Shown: positions 7,355 through 15,478, counted from the stretch's first letter. The stretch: 34,611 nt of DNA from CAYTCZ01 sp964436315 (GCA_964436315.1 CAYTCZ010000030.1:1-34611), one strand, 5' to 3'. Made by a program: numbers and translations. The notes: generated by a model not told the origin, from the letters alone.

Positions 7355-8917
7355 ATGGACCCGAGCGAGCGATCGGTGAAGTACGCGAGACGCTGGTGGA
7401 CGCTCGCTGTCCTCGGGCTCTCGCTCCTGATCATTGGAATCGACAACACGATCCTGAACGTGGCCCTGCCGACGCTCCAGCGCGAGTTCGGGGCCTCGGC
7501 GGCTGAACTCCAGTGGATGGTCGACGCGTACATTCTCGTGTTTGCCGGTCTGCTTCTGACCATGGGCGCGCTCTCGGATCGGTTTGGCCGGAAAAGGGCC
7601 CTGCAGGCCGGGCTCCTCATCTTCGGGGCGTCGAGTGTGGCCGCCGTCTTTGCCGAGACGTCGGGTCAACTGATCGCCGCACGGGCCGTGATGGGAGTTG
7701 GCGGTGCGCTGATCATGCCCGCCACGCTCTCGATTATCACGGACGTCTTCCCGCGCGAGGAACGCGGCAAGGCAATCGGACTGTGGGCGGCAATCGCCGG
7801 TCTCGGCATCGGGCTTGGCCCACTGCTGGGCGGCGTCCTGATCGAGTACTTCGATTGGAGCGCCATCTTCCTCGTGAACGTCCCGATCGTCGTCGTCGCG
7901 CTGGCAGCGGGTCTCTTCCTCGTTCCCGAGAGCCGGGATCCCGATGCTCGCCGACTGGATATTCGTGGGGCACTGCTATCGATCGGAGCGCTCGGAGCAC
8001 TGGTCTTCGCCATCATCGAGGCTCCCTCCCGGGGCTGGACAGATCCCGTCGTCATCGCGTCCTTCGCGGTTGCCATCGTTCTCGTGGCGCTCTTCGTGGC
8101 GTGGGAGCGGCGGGCCGAAGCTCCGATGCTCAATCTCGAGTTCTTCTCGAACCCGCGGTTCTCGGTCGGGGCCGGTGCAATCAGTGTTGCCTTCTTTGCC
8201 CTGTTCGGAACGGTGTTCCTCCTGACCCAGTACCTCCAGTTCGTCCAGGACTACACGGCGCTGGGGGCGGGACTTCGGATCGCGCCAATCGCCATGGGCC
8301 TGATGTTTGGAGCCGGCCTGAGTGATCGGTTCGTCCACCGGTTGGGAACGAATCGTGTGGTGGCCGGAGGCATGGTCGGACTTGCCCTGGCACTCGGAAG
8401 CATCGCCTTGTGGGGCGCAGCCACGCCCTACTGGGTGATTGCAATCGGGCTTGTCACGATCGCCTTCACGATGGGCACGATCGTCGCTCCGGCCACCGAC
8501 GCAGTGATGGGAGCAGTCCCCGAAGCCAAGGCCGGAGTTGGCTCCGCGATGAACGACGTGACGCGACAGGTAGGGGGTGCCCTCGGGGTCGCCGTCATCG
8601 GCTCGATCCTTAACTCGATCTACTCGAGCGGGATCGATGGCGAACTCGGTGCTCTGCCGCCGGCCGCGGCGGAGGCTGCCGGAGACTCGGTTGGAGCGGC
8701 GAACCAGATTGCCGAGACGATTCCAGGGCCCGCGGGCGCCGCCCTGGAGGCCGCCGCATCGAGTGCGTTTCTCGATGGGCTTGGGATTGCGGTCCTCGTC
8801 GGCGCCGGCGTTGCGCTGGCAACAGCGATCATCGTCGCTCGCTTCCTGCCGTCTCGGCACCGGCCGGCCGGGGAAGCTGTCAGGATCTCTGGGCGACCGG
8901 CACCGGAGGCAGGGTAG
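7355..8917 (+). CDS. MFS transporter, DHA2 (EmrB/QacA) 14-TM family
   Basis: This is an inner-membrane proton-driven efflux pump of 520 residues. Motif A (GALSDRFGRKR, about residue 71, after TM2) and the antiporter motif C (GLGIGLGPLLGG, about residue 150, TM5) are both clear. VDNTILNVALPTLQ-like TM1 (IGIDNTILNVALPTL) is characteristic of DHA2 drug exporters. The hydrophobic pattern fits 14 helices. AAGGAGG lies 6 nt before ATG 7355, which decides the start over the upstream in-frame TTG (7349) and GTG (7352). The TetR gene follows by 6 bp, so pump and regulator are probably one transcript controlled from 7261-7298. The exported compound is unknown. Confidence 0.93.
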   Translation: MDPSERSVKYARRWWTLAVLGLSLLIIGIDNTILNVALPTLQREFGASAAELQWMVDAYILVFAGLLLTMGALSDRFGRKRALQAGLLIFGASSVAAVFAETSGQLIAARAVMGVGGALIMPATLSIITDVFPREERGKAIGLWAAIAGLGIGLGPLLGGVLIEYFDWSAIFLVNVPIVVVALAAGLFLVPESRDPDARRLDIRGALLSIGALGALVFAIIEAPSRGWTDPVVIASFAVAIVLVALFVAWERRAEAPMLNLEFFSNPRFSVGAGAISVAFFALFGTVFLLTQYLQFVQDYTALGAGLRIAPIAMGLMFGAGLSDRFVHRLGTNRVVAGGMVGLALALGSIALWGAATPYWVIAIGLVTIAFTMGTIVAPATDAVMGAVPEAKAGVGSAMNDVTRQVGGALGVAVIGSILNSIYSSGIDGELGALPPAAAEAAGDSVGAANQIAETIPGPAGAALEAAASSAFLDGLGIAVLVGAGVALATAIIVARFLPSRHRPAGEAVRISGRPAPEAG

Positions 8918-8923
8918 GCACGA

Positions 8924-9523
8924 GTGGAGAGTGGACGCTCTACGACCCAGACGCGTGGACGTCCCCGCGATCCCGATGTCAGCGAGGCCATTCTCAAGGC
9001 CACGCTCAAGCTGCTTGCCGATCGGGGATTCGCGGGGATGTCCGTCGAGGCTGTCGCAGTCGAGGCGGGCGTCGGGAAGACAGCGATTTATCGGCGTTAC
9101 AAGGGGAAGGACGAGCTCGCCGCGGCTGCGATGGCGCTAGTGCGCGACCCGGGCTTCGACCCAGATACGGGCGATGCGCGCCGCGATCTCCGGCTCCAGC
9201 TCGAGCGGTCACGACAGGCTATGGTCGAGGGTCCGGGTTTGTCCATCATGGGCACTCTCCTCGTCGAAGGTCGCCGCAATCCAGAGCTCTTCAGAGTCTT
9301 TCGAGAGGCCATCACTTGGCCGGCCGTGGAGGCTGGGCGGAAAGTGCTTCGACGAGGGATAGAGCGGGGTCAGGTCAGGCCCGACGCTGACATCGACACA
9401 GCGCTGCTCGCACTCTGGGGTCAGGTCGCCGGCAGGTTCCTCGTCGACGCTGAGTTTGCCCCTGACTGGTCCGAGCGGGCGGTCGCGGTGGTCTGGGATG
9501 GGATCGCGACATCTGACGAGTGA
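8924..9523 (+). CDS. TetR/AcrR-family transcriptional regulator
   Basis: This 199-residue repressor begins at GTG 8924. The N-terminal DNA-binding domain is clear (RGRPRDPDVSEAILKATLKL, then helix-turn-helix SVEAVAVEAGVGKTAIYRRY at about residues 39-58, then KGKDEL). The C-terminal half is an all-helical ligand-binding domain of the TetR_C type with LLVEGRRNPELFRVFREA. It lies 6 bp after the efflux pump and overlaps the DsbA-like gene by 3 bp (TGATG). By family habit it represses the pump, and the palindrome at 7261-7280 is its likely site. The inducer is probably a pump substrate. Confidence 0.92.
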   Translation: MESGRSTTQTRGRPRDPDVSEAILKATLKLLADRGFAGMSVEAVAVEAGVGKTAIYRRYKGKDELAAAAMALVRDPGFDPDTGDARRDLRLQLERSRQAMVEGPGLSIMGTLLVEGRRNPELFRVFREAITWPAVEAGRKVLRRGIERGQVRPDADIDTALLALWGQVAGRFLVDAEFAPDWSERAVAVVWDGIATSDE

Positions 9524-9822
9524 TGGCAGTCAAGCATCAAGCGGGCGGATTGGCACTGCGCGTTGACCCGACGCTTGTGTACATCGGGGATCCGATGTGC
9601 TCGTGGTGTTGGGGCATCTCGCCCGAATCGAACGACTGGCTCNNNNNNNNNNNNNNNNNNNNNNNNNNNNNNNNNNNNNNNNNNNNNNNNNNNNNNNNNN
9701 NNNNNNNNNNNNNNNNNNNNNNNNNNNNNNNNNNNNNNNNNNGTGAGGAGTGGGACCTCGTCGCCTACGGCTATCGCTCGCCCGATGACCTTGCGACCCG
9801 GGTCGAAGAGCTGATCGCCTAG
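9523..9822 (+). CDS. DsbA/FrnE-family thiol oxidoreductase, interrupted by assembly gap
   Basis: The visible N-terminus (40 residues) has VYIGDPMCSWCWGISPE, with the CxxC active site at Cys26/Cys29 in the CSWCWG form typical of FrnE-like DsbA proteins. No signal peptide is seen, so it probably acts in the cytoplasm. After the gap, 26 residues resume (EEWDLVAYGYRSPDDLATRVEELIA, the helical C-terminus) and end at TAG 9820-9822. Relatives are about 200-220 residues, so around 140 residues seem to be missing and the true gap is probably longer than 100 bp. Its start overlaps the TetR stop, implying co-translation with the efflux unit. Its end overlaps the tryptophan dioxygenase stop on the other strand. 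Confidence 0.75.
   Translation: MAVKHQAGGLALRVDPTLVYIGDPMCSWCWGISPESNDWLXXXXXXXXXXXXXXXXXXXXXXXXXXXXXXXXXXEEWDLVAYGYRSPDDLATRVEELIA
9643..9742. other. Assembly gap (100 N) inside the DsbA-like gene
   Basis: Exactly 100 N. The flanking coding fragments belong to one family but leave too little room for its middle, so the gap length is a placeholder. Confidence 0.98.
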
Positions 9823-10535
9823 TCCTCTTCGAGCGAGATCTCGGTGAGTCTGTTTCGGGCGCTCCAGAGATCTGGATAGAGCCGCTGGTGAATGAGCCTG
9901 CCGAGAATCTCGACGGGGGTCCCCTGGGTGCCGATGACCTCCCCGCCGATGATGCGCTCGATGACTTTGAAGTGGTGTACTCGCCAGATGGTCACGCTCT
10001 CGTCGAGCTCGGTGAGCAGCTCCGCGAGCTGGTAGAGGTCTTCGTGATTCCGTCCGTCGCGGTAGAGGTCAACGAGGGTGAGCCCCTCCCCGTCGAGGCG
10101 CCGACGGAACGCGTCTCCGAGCGGCGGTGCGACCTCGCGTAGCCCGTTGAAACCGGGTGAGTCGAAACCGCTTCCGTGTCCTAGTACCCGCCGGACCTCC
10201 GTGTACTCCCACGGGGACATGTGCTCGAGTACGTGGAGCTGGTCGGTGACGAGCTGGACGCAGTGCGTTGATCGACGGAGTGAGCGAATTGCGCCGCCGA
10301 GCTCGCCGATGTCGATCAAGCGGGTCGCCTCTTCCATCTCGTTCCACGCCAGCTTCAGCCAGAGCTCGGAGGACTGGTGGACGGTCTGGAACAGAAGCTC
10401 GTCGCGATGGACCCACTCGTCCGGGGTCTTCTGCAACGAGAGGAGCTCGTCGGTCCGAAGGTATCGCTCGTAGTCGCTCTCCCCCTTTCCGGGTAAGACG
10501 GGTTCGAGCTTCTCCCAGGCCACTTCCTCACTCAT
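9819..10535 (-). CDS. kynA: Tryptophan 2,3-dioxygenase
   Basis: This heme enzyme oxidises L-tryptophan to N-formylkynurenine, the first step of the kynurenine pathway, in the cytoplasm. The 238-residue protein has the family signatures: YERYLRTDELLSLQ (22-35), DELLFQTVHQSSELWLKL (45-62) with distal His53, MSPWEYTEVRRVLGHGSGF (106-124), and WRVHHFKVIERIIG with probable axial heme ligand His188, then GTQGTPVEIL in place of the usual GTGG loop. It is slightly shorter than most relatives. GGGAG lies 6 nt before ATG 10535, which I prefer to an upstream in-frame start at 10598. No kynurenine formamidase or kynureninase is in the window. It is last in the long minus-strand run, after a 13-bp inverted repeat, so it may have its own promoter. 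Confidence 0.93.
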   Translation of the reverse strand: MSEEVAWEKLEPVLPGKGESDYERYLRTDELLSLQKTPDEWVHRDELLFQTVHQSSELWLKLAWNEMEEATRLIDIGELGGAIRSLRRSTHCVQLVTDQLHVLEHMSPWEYTEVRRVLGHGSGFDSPGFNGLREVAPPLGDAFRRRLDGEGLTLVDLYRDGRNHEDLYQLAELLTELDESVTIWRVHHFKVIERIIGGEVIGTQGTPVEILGRLIHQRLYPDLWSARNRLTEISLEED

Positions 10536-10598
10536 ACTGGACTCCCACGTGGTTCTAAACGAGACGGTGCGAGCGGAGCGAACACCGGTGCTTTCCAT

Positions 10599-10628
10599 AG
10601 AGATTCTCGGCGAAGGCCGAGAATCTCT
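10599..10628 (-). terminator. Perfect 13-bp inverted repeat, terminator-like hairpin
   Basis: AGAGATTCTCGGC and its exact reverse complement flank a 4-nt loop (GAAG). It lies 40 nt after the stop of the LLM gene and 63 nt before the tryptophan dioxygenase start. The hairpin is strong but no T-run follows on either strand, so it could be a rho-assisted terminator, an mRNA-stabilising hairpin or a repeat element. Confidence 0.5.
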
Positions 10629-10667
10629 GTCGTTCGCATTCTGACCGAACGAGCTTACGGCGGTCAG

Positions 10668-11507
10668 CTAACCGACGGCTCGCGCGATGTCTGCGTACTT
10701 GTCGAGCAGGGGCACCACGACGTCGGCAGGTTCTGACGGCAGACTGAAGATCGCCCTGCTCGCCCCGGCTTCGGCAAGCTCCTCGAGTTCAGCAACATCG
10801 GCTGGCGCATAGAAGATCGAGATCTCAACCGGATCGCGGCCCGCGTCGCTCGCGCGGGACTGCAGATCGGCAATCGAGCCCACGATTTCGTCCCGGCCCA
10901 TGATCGGTATCCAGCCGTCGCCGAACTCGACGATGGCCGCAAACATCTTCGGGCCCGCGCCTCCGCCGAGGATGATCGGCGGGTGTGGTTTCTGAATCGG
11001 CTTTGGCCATGCCCACATCGGCTCGAACTGGACGAACTCGCCCGAAAACGATGGCTCATCCTCGGTCCAGATCGTCTTCATCGCGAGGACCTTGTCGCGA
11101 ACCATCTCTCGGCGAGTGGTGAACTCGACGCCGTGATCCGCCATCTCTTCTCGATTCCAGCCGTAGCCAACGCCAAACAGCAACCGACCGTTCGAGATGA
11201 CGTCCAGGGACGCCACCTCCTTCGCAAGCCAGATCGGATCCCGCTGGGCGACGAGGGTTATCCCGGTTCCGAGTCGCAGCTCTTCCGTGACAGCCGCGGC
11301 GGCTGCGAGTGCGACGAACTGGTCGTGCGTTCGCCAGTATCGCTCCGGTAATTCGTCGCCGCCGGGCCAGGGCGATCGGCGGCTCGTCGGAATGTGGCTG
11401 TGCTCTGGGAACCAGAGCGACTCGAACCCTCGCGCCTCGACTTCTCGCGCGAGTTCGGTCGGCTGGATCGCCGTGTCGGTGGGGAAGATGATTACTCCGA
11501 AGTCCAT
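10668..11507 (-). CDS. LLM-class F420-dependent oxidoreductase (Rv2161c-type)
   Basis: This is a luciferase-like TIM-barrel oxidoreductase of 279 residues that probably uses reduced F420 or FMN. The N-terminus (MDFGVIIFPTDTAIQPTELA) and FESLWFPEHSHIP give the first strands. LRLGTGITLVAQRDPIWLAKE and LFGVGYGWNREEMADHGVEF are the conserved segments of the F420-type family named after Mycobacterium Rv2161c, and PPIILGGGAGPKMF is the cofactor-phosphate loop. ATG 11507 is chosen over the in-frame TTG at 11513; no strong ribosome-binding site is visible. It is 18 bp after the TenA-like gene and probably co-transcribed with it. Substrate unknown. Confidence 0.88.
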   Translation of the reverse strand: MDFGVIIFPTDTAIQPTELAREVEARGFESLWFPEHSHIPTSRRSPWPGGDELPERYWRTHDQFVALAAAAAVTEELRLGTGITLVAQRDPIWLAKEVASLDVISNGRLLFGVGYGWNREEMADHGVEFTTRREMVRDKVLAMKTIWTEDEPSFSGEFVQFEPMWAWPKPIQKPHPPIILGGGAGPKMFAAIVEFGDGWIPIMGRDEIVGSIADLQSRASDAGRDPVEISIFYAPADVAELEELAEAGASRAIFSLPSEPADVVVPLLDKYADIARAVG

Positions 11508-11525
11508 GATCAATTCGTCGCTCGT

Positions 11526-12203
11526 CTAGATCCCGGCGCTCTCGGCCAGGGCATCCCAGTAAATCAGCTCGTACGCCTGGAGCAGACGTGCGGCGCGTTG
11601 AGCTTCAAGCTCGGAATCTCCCTCAGCCAGACCCGACTCGAGGACGGCGAGAGCCCGATCCTTGAAGTCTGGAGGTGGAGTTGCGAAGAACTCGAAGAAC
11701 GCGACCGCATCGGCGCCAAGGTGGTACGCATCGCGGAGTGCCCTAGCCATCCTTGCGCAGCTCTCCCCCCAGGCAGCAAGGTTGACCACGAAAGCAAGGA
11801 CGACGTCGGAACGCGAGCCGCCGAGAGCGAGCGAGGCAACGTAGGACGGGTATGCCTGGCAGATGGGATGAGGTTCATAGCGCCGGAGCCACTCTTCGTC
11901 GGCCCTAATCGTGCCCGCCAGAACGAGCAGCTTGTCCAGGGCGAGTTGCTCGCCGTGGGCCATGCCCGAGAAGAACTCGCCGGCTGGTTCCTCAGGAAAA
12001 CGACGGGCCAGGTGCTCGAAGCTTCGTCGGTCGCTCTGGAGGATCGAGAACTGTTCGCCGGCAAAGTCCTTCAGGCGTTCCCTTGGAACGCGTCCAGCCT
12101 CGACGGCGGCGAGGTAGCGATGAGACCGGAGAGCCTGCTCTACCGCGGCGAGCTTGCGGCCGGTCGATGCGACCAGCTGGGCGGCTGTTGGGTCTGGGGT
12201 CAG
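11526..12203 (-). CDS. TenA/THI-4/PqqC-fold protein, start codon obscured by a repeat
   Basis: The protein is an all-helical TenA-like protein of about 225 residues (RKLAAVEQALRSHRYLAAV, FAGEQFSILQSDRRSFEHL, GMAHGEQLALDKLLVLAG, YELIYWDAL). TenA proteins are thiaminase II or related amide/pyrimidine salvage enzymes. The usual PCxWxY catalytic cysteine region reads VVNLAAWGESCARM here, so classical thiaminase activity is doubtful. There is no ATG, GTG or TTG between the TenA-like body and the 67-bp hairpin repeat that precedes it. The first conventional in-frame starts are TTG 12335 and GTG 12356, both inside the preceding M24 gene. I set the end at an in-frame CTG (12203) inside the repeat as an approximate boundary. 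It may start non-canonically or be disabled. Confidence 0.65.
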   Translation of the reverse strand: MTPDPTAAQLVASTGRKLAAVEQALRSHRYLAAVEAGRVPRERLKDFAGEQFSILQSDRRSFEHLARRFPEEPAGEFFSGMAHGEQLALDKLLVLAGTIRADEEWLRRYEPHPICQAYPSYVASLALGGSRSDVVLAFVVNLAAWGESCARMARALRDAYHLGADAVAFFEFFATPPPDFKDRALAVLESGLAEGDSELEAQRAARLLQAYELIYWDALAESAGI

Positions 12204-12262
12204 GTCTGCAATGTTGCACAGACATCTCGAACTCGAGGGTGCAACATTGCAGACCTGACCCC
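12196..12262. repeat. REP-like palindromic element, 24-bp perfect arms
   Basis: Two exactly complementary 24-bp arms (12196-12219 beginning GGGGTCAGGTCTGC, and 12239-12262 ending GCAGACCTGACCCC) flank a 19-nt centre. The centre can itself form CTCG-AACT-CGAG. The GGGGTCAGnnCT end is like REP/REPIN palindromes that are dispersed by REP-associated tyrosine transposases; that class assignment is inference. The element abuts the TAA stop of the M24 gene (12263-12265) and covers the expected start of the TenA-like gene. As RNA it would be a very stable hairpin. Confidence 0.85.
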
Positions 12263-13390
12263 TTATCCGGATCCGTCGAAGATGCGCATCGGGATCTCTA
12301 CGAGCGGGTCGCCGGCGTCCTTGCCTACTCGCCAAGTGTCTTGCATGTAGAGACACGACTGCCCGTCAGGCGAAATCGCGTGTGGATGCATCGACATGAT
12401 CATGTTCTCTCGAAGCACCGTCTCGTCGCCTTCGCCAATCTTCGGGAACTCGATCATCGTCATTCCGATCGAATGTCCGGTGACGTGCCCGAGCGTGTAG
12501 CCACGATCGAGGAAGCCCTTCGCGACTGCCCGGTGCACTTCCTGGGCCGTCGCCCCTTCTTTCATCGTGGCGCGGGCCGCCTCGAAATACTCGTCGTAGG
12601 CCTCCGCCATGCGTTTGACGTCCTCGTCGCGTTCGCCGCCGGCCTGGATAGCGCGCGAAACCTCGACCCAATGTCCGCCCGATCCGGCGACCTCGAGCGA
12701 CGGGAGGACGAAGTCGCCGGCGGCGATCCTCCGTTCCGTGGACGCGATCTTGAACTCGGGAGAGGCGCGTCCGCCTTCACCCGTGAGCACCATGTTCATT
12801 GTTCGGCGGCCGCACCCTCGGTCGACGAACAGCTGCTCAGCCTCGGCGAGAATCTCCGCCTCCGATCGGCCCGGCTCGAAAGCATCGAGGAACGCCCAGA
12901 AGCCATCCTCGTTGATCCGCACGCTGTCCCGCACCGACTCGAGCTCGGCCTCGCTCTTGACCGAGCGGGCGTGGTCGAAGGGAACCTCCCAGTCGACGAG
13001 CTCGACTCCGGCGGCGGCCAGCGCCTGGTAGTCGCGTACGGTCATGACGTACTCGAGGCCGTAGACTCCGACGCGCTTCCAACCCCGATCCTTGATCCGA
13101 TCACAGAGCCAGTCGCCAGGCTTGGGCACGAACACCTGGTCGGGGATCCAGGTGGTGGCGTGATGACCGACGTATCGCGCCTCGCTCGGGAATACGATCG
13201 AGGGCTCCTCCTCGAGCGGCAGCAGGACGTACGCGTACCGATGGACGATGACGAAGCCCGAGAGGTAGAACACCGCGCCCTCGAACCCCGTGTACTCATT
13301 TCCGGCAACGATGCAGGCCGGCAAGCCATCCCGCTCCATCGCCTCGCGGATGTTGGCGAAGCGTCGCTCGATTTCCGCTCGATCGGTCAC
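12263..13390 (-). CDS. M24 (creatinase/Xaa-Pro aminopeptidase) family protein with degenerate metal site
   Basis: The protein has 375 residues: a creatinase-type N-domain (residues 1-150) and a pita-bread C-domain. Most M24 peptidases hold two metals with Asp, Asp, His, Glu, Glu. Here the matching places read Glu (in SLEVAG), Glu (in HWVEVSR), His (in TGHSIGM), His (in MSMHPHA) and Gln (in LYMQDTW), so only the His is kept. A two-metal aminopeptidase is therefore unlikely. Creatinase itself is a metal-free member, so a C-N hydrolase or a non-catalytic role is possible. The GTG start has AGGAGGG 5 nt upstream. It follows the ketopantoate-reductase-like gene by 10 bp and ends against the REP-like hairpin. 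Confidence 0.82.
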   Translation of the reverse strand: MTDRAEIERRFANIREAMERDGLPACIVAGNEYTGFEGAVFYLSGFVIVHRYAYVLLPLEEEPSIVFPSEARYVGHHATTWIPDQVFVPKPGDWLCDRIKDRGWKRVGVYGLEYVMTVRDYQALAAAGVELVDWEVPFDHARSVKSEAELESVRDSVRINEDGFWAFLDAFEPGRSEAEILAEAEQLFVDRGCGRRTMNMVLTGEGGRASPEFKIASTERRIAAGDFVLPSLEVAGSGGHWVEVSRAIQAGGERDEDVKRMAEAYDEYFEAARATMKEGATAQEVHRAVAKGFLDRGYTLGHVTGHSIGMTMIEFPKIGEGDETVLRENMIMSMHPHAISPDGQSCLYMQDTWRVGKDAGDPLVEIPMRIFDGSG

Positions 13391-13400
13391 GTAATCCCTC

Positions 13401-14324
13401 CTACTCCTCTTTCCAGGAGCGCTCGATGCCCTTGATGAGCGCCCAGATGGACTCGTTCAACAGAGTTGGTACCCCGTGCTGTTCACCGAAGCGGACGATG
13501 CCGCCGTTCAGGTAGTCGACCTCCGTCGGCCGGCGGGCCTCGACGTCCTGAAGCATGCTGGCCTTGTGGTCGTAGGCGACCTCGGGCTTTGCCGCGTGGT
13601 CGATGAGATCCTCCGGATCCGCGTCGAGCGTGATTCCCTGTGCCGCCGCGACCGCCTTCCCCTCGTCGACGAGCCTGCTGACGAGTTGTCGGAGCGGCCG
13701 ATGCTCGCAGACGCGCCCGTGAGTAAGGCCCGTCAAGGCCCCGACCGGATTCGTCGAGGCGTTGAAGATCACCTTCCGCCACTGGGGCCCGCGGGCATCC
13801 GGCACTGCTTTGGTTGGCATTCCAGCTCTGGTGCAGGCGTCGGCGAGTCGCTCGATCTCCGACATCGACGTCGGCTTCGATTCGAAGGGCCCGAGCGTCG
13901 TATCGCCTTTGACATCCCACTGGACGTGTCCGGGTTCGAGGATCTTGCCGGCTGGAAACGTCGTTCCACGAATGACGCGGTCGACGAAGTCGGCGACGTT
14001 CTCCTCATTGCCGATCCCATTCTGAACCGTCGCAACAGCGCCGTCGGCAAAGGCATGAGCTGTCGCCTCCATCGCCGCGCGGGTGTGCATGGCTTTCGTC
14101 GCCACGATCCCGAAGTCGCAGGGTGGGAGCTCGCCAGCGTTCGTGGTCGCCGTCGGATGGCCGACCACCTCTCCCGCACCGCTGAGGCGAAGCCCGCGCT
14201 CGTTGATCGACCGGACATGAGCCTCGGCGAGGTCGTACGCCCAGACCTCGACGTCGTCGAGGTTCGCGAGATTGGCGGCGAACAGGCTTCCCACCGCGCC
14301 ACAACCGATGATGCAGATTCTCAC
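13401..14324 (-). CDS. Ketopantoate reductase (ApbA/PanE)-family dehydrogenase, copy 1
   Basis: This NADPH-dependent 2-oxo/2-hydroxyacid dehydrogenase has 307 residues. The Rossmann motif is IIGCGAVGSLFAANLA (residues 5-20). VATKAMHTRAAM and VQNGIGNEENV are the conserved substrate-side loops. The catalytic lysine is Lys184 (QWRKVIFNASTN), followed by GALTGLTHG and the C-terminal helical domain (SMLQDVEARRPTEVDYLNGG). PanE reduces ketopantoate for pantothenate synthesis. Its place directly after livM (GTGA, 4-bp overlap) and the presence of a paralogue at 19305 suggest instead a catabolic role on an imported 2-oxoacid-like compound; this is inference. Confidence 0.87.
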   Translation of the reverse strand: MRICIIGCGAVGSLFAANLANLDDVEVWAYDLAEAHVRSINERGLRLSGAGEVVGHPTATTNAGELPPCDFGIVATKAMHTRAAMEATAHAFADGAVATVQNGIGNEENVADFVDRVIRGTTFPAGKILEPGHVQWDVKGDTTLGPFESKPTSMSEIERLADACTRAGMPTKAVPDARGPQWRKVIFNASTNPVGALTGLTHGRVCEHRPLRQLVSRLVDEGKAVAAAQGITLDADPEDLIDHAAKPEVAYDHKASMLQDVEARRPTEVDYLNGGIVRFGEQHGVPTLLNESIWALIKGIERSWKEE

Positions 14325-15478
14325 GGGTCCCGCTCTCTCTCACTCTGCTGGTCTGAAGCGGTCTCTTCCTTACCACGCGCGAGCTGATTGAGGGCGGCGT
14401 GTGCCTGGGCCATGACGCCAGTCGGGTGTGCGGCCGGCTCCTCCGAGCGGCGGAACGGAAGGGCGAACTCCCGTCCGCGCGTGATTCCCAACGGACGGAA
14501 CATGACGACCAGCGCCATGAGTACGGCGAGGATGATGAGTCGGGATCCGCCTGGCAGGTCGATCGTGAACGGCCCGAAGTCGAGAGAGTTCTCCATCTCG
14601 TTGAGCAGGGAGTTGACCCCGGTTACGAGCAACGCGCCGACGACAGCACCCCACAGACTGTTCGTCCCGCCAATGACCAGCATTGCGAGTGTAATGAACG
14701 TGAGGTCGAGGTAGACCTGCTCGGTGGTGATGCTTCCGAAGAGATGGACGAGGAGCCCCCCTGCGAAGCCGGCTAACGCCCCGCTCAGCGTGAAGGCCCA
14801 GAGTCGCTCCCGATGGATGTTGACGCCAGCTGCCCGGGCTGCGTCAGGATCTTCGCGGGACGCTCGAAGCTTTCGACCCCAGCGGCTGCGCTGGTAGACG
14901 AAGGCAATGAGCAGCACCACGAGTGCACCGATCGTCGCCTGGAAGAAGCCCGTCGTCTCGGGGACGAGCGAGAGCGTTTTCGAGCCGGGGCTGATTCGCT
15001 CCCAGTTGCGGAGCACGTTCCGCGTGATCCCGAGGACCGCGAACGTTGCGATGCCCGCCGCTAACCCCGACAGGCGCATCAGTGGAATGCCGATGATGAA
15101 GGCGTAGAGGCCTCCGACCACTGTCGCGATCGCGAGGGACGCGGCGTTCCCGACTTCGGCGTTGGCGATGAACGGGTAGAGGTCCTGGAACGTCGACGGT
15201 TTGGTCGCTGCGGGGGCCGTCGCAAGTCCTGCACTGAACGCGCCGACGGCAACGAACGCTATGTGTCCGAAGGAGATGACTCCCGAGTTCCCAACGAAGA
15301 CGTAGATGGCGACCACGATCGAGACCATCACGAGGGCGAAGAGGAAGTCGAACTGGACAGCGCGCGAGGTCAGACTTCCGAGCGCTGCCACGATGACAAT
15401 CACAGCCGCCGGCCCGAGGATCTGCTCGAGACCGCGCAGCCCTCCGACGAACATACTCGAGCTGCCCAGGCGACTCAT
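14321..15478 (-). CDS. livM: Branched-chain amino acid-type ABC transporter permease LivM
   Basis: This inner-membrane permease subunit has 385 residues and multiple hydrophobic helices. FLFALVMVSIVVAIYVFVGNSGVISFGHIAFVAVG is cut here to its key part, NSGVISFGHIAFVAVGAF, the LivM signature. WGRKLRASREDPDAARAAGV is the EAA-type loop that contacts the ATPases, and GGTNSLWGAVVGALLV lies near the C-terminus. It pairs with LivH to form the channel. The start ATG overlaps the livH stop by 4 bp, and its stop overlaps the following dehydrogenase start. A charged cytoplasmic tail of about 50 residues follows the last helix. Confidence 0.93.
   Translation of the reverse strand: MSRLGSSSMFVGGLRGLEQILGPAAVIVIVAALGSLTSRAVQFDFLFALVMVSIVVAIYVFVGNSGVISFGHIAFVAVGAFSAGLATAPAATKPSTFQDLYPFIANAEVGNAASLAIATVVGGLYAFIIGIPLMRLSGLAAGIATFAVLGITRNVLRNWERISPGSKTLSLVPETTGFFQATIGALVVLLIAFVYQRSRWGRKLRASREDPDAARAAGVNIHRERLWAFTLSGALAGFAGGLLVHLFGSITTEQVYLDLTFITLAMLVIGGTNSLWGAVVGALLVTGVNSLLNEMENSLDFGPFTIDLPGGSRLIILAVLMALVVMFRPLGITRGREFALPFRRSEEPAAHPTGVMAQAHAALNQLARGKEETASDQQSERERDP

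Noticed and set aside
7976..8860. 294-codon minus-strand open frame inside the MFS gene
   Set aside because: The MFS frame has motifs A and C and a strong ribosome-binding site; the antisense translation is highly polar and repetitive, typical of a shadow.
9366..9427. Two copies of GGGGTCAGGTC (9366-9376, 9417-9427) matching the end of the REP-like element
   Set aside because: Both lie in the TetR coding sequence as Gly-Gln-Val codons, without palindromic partners, so they are probably chance matches.
12083..13435. 450-codon plus-strand open frame antisense to the M24 gene
   Set aside because: It is a GC-driven shadow of a well-recognised minus-strand gene; its translation resembles no family and crosses the REP-like hairpin.
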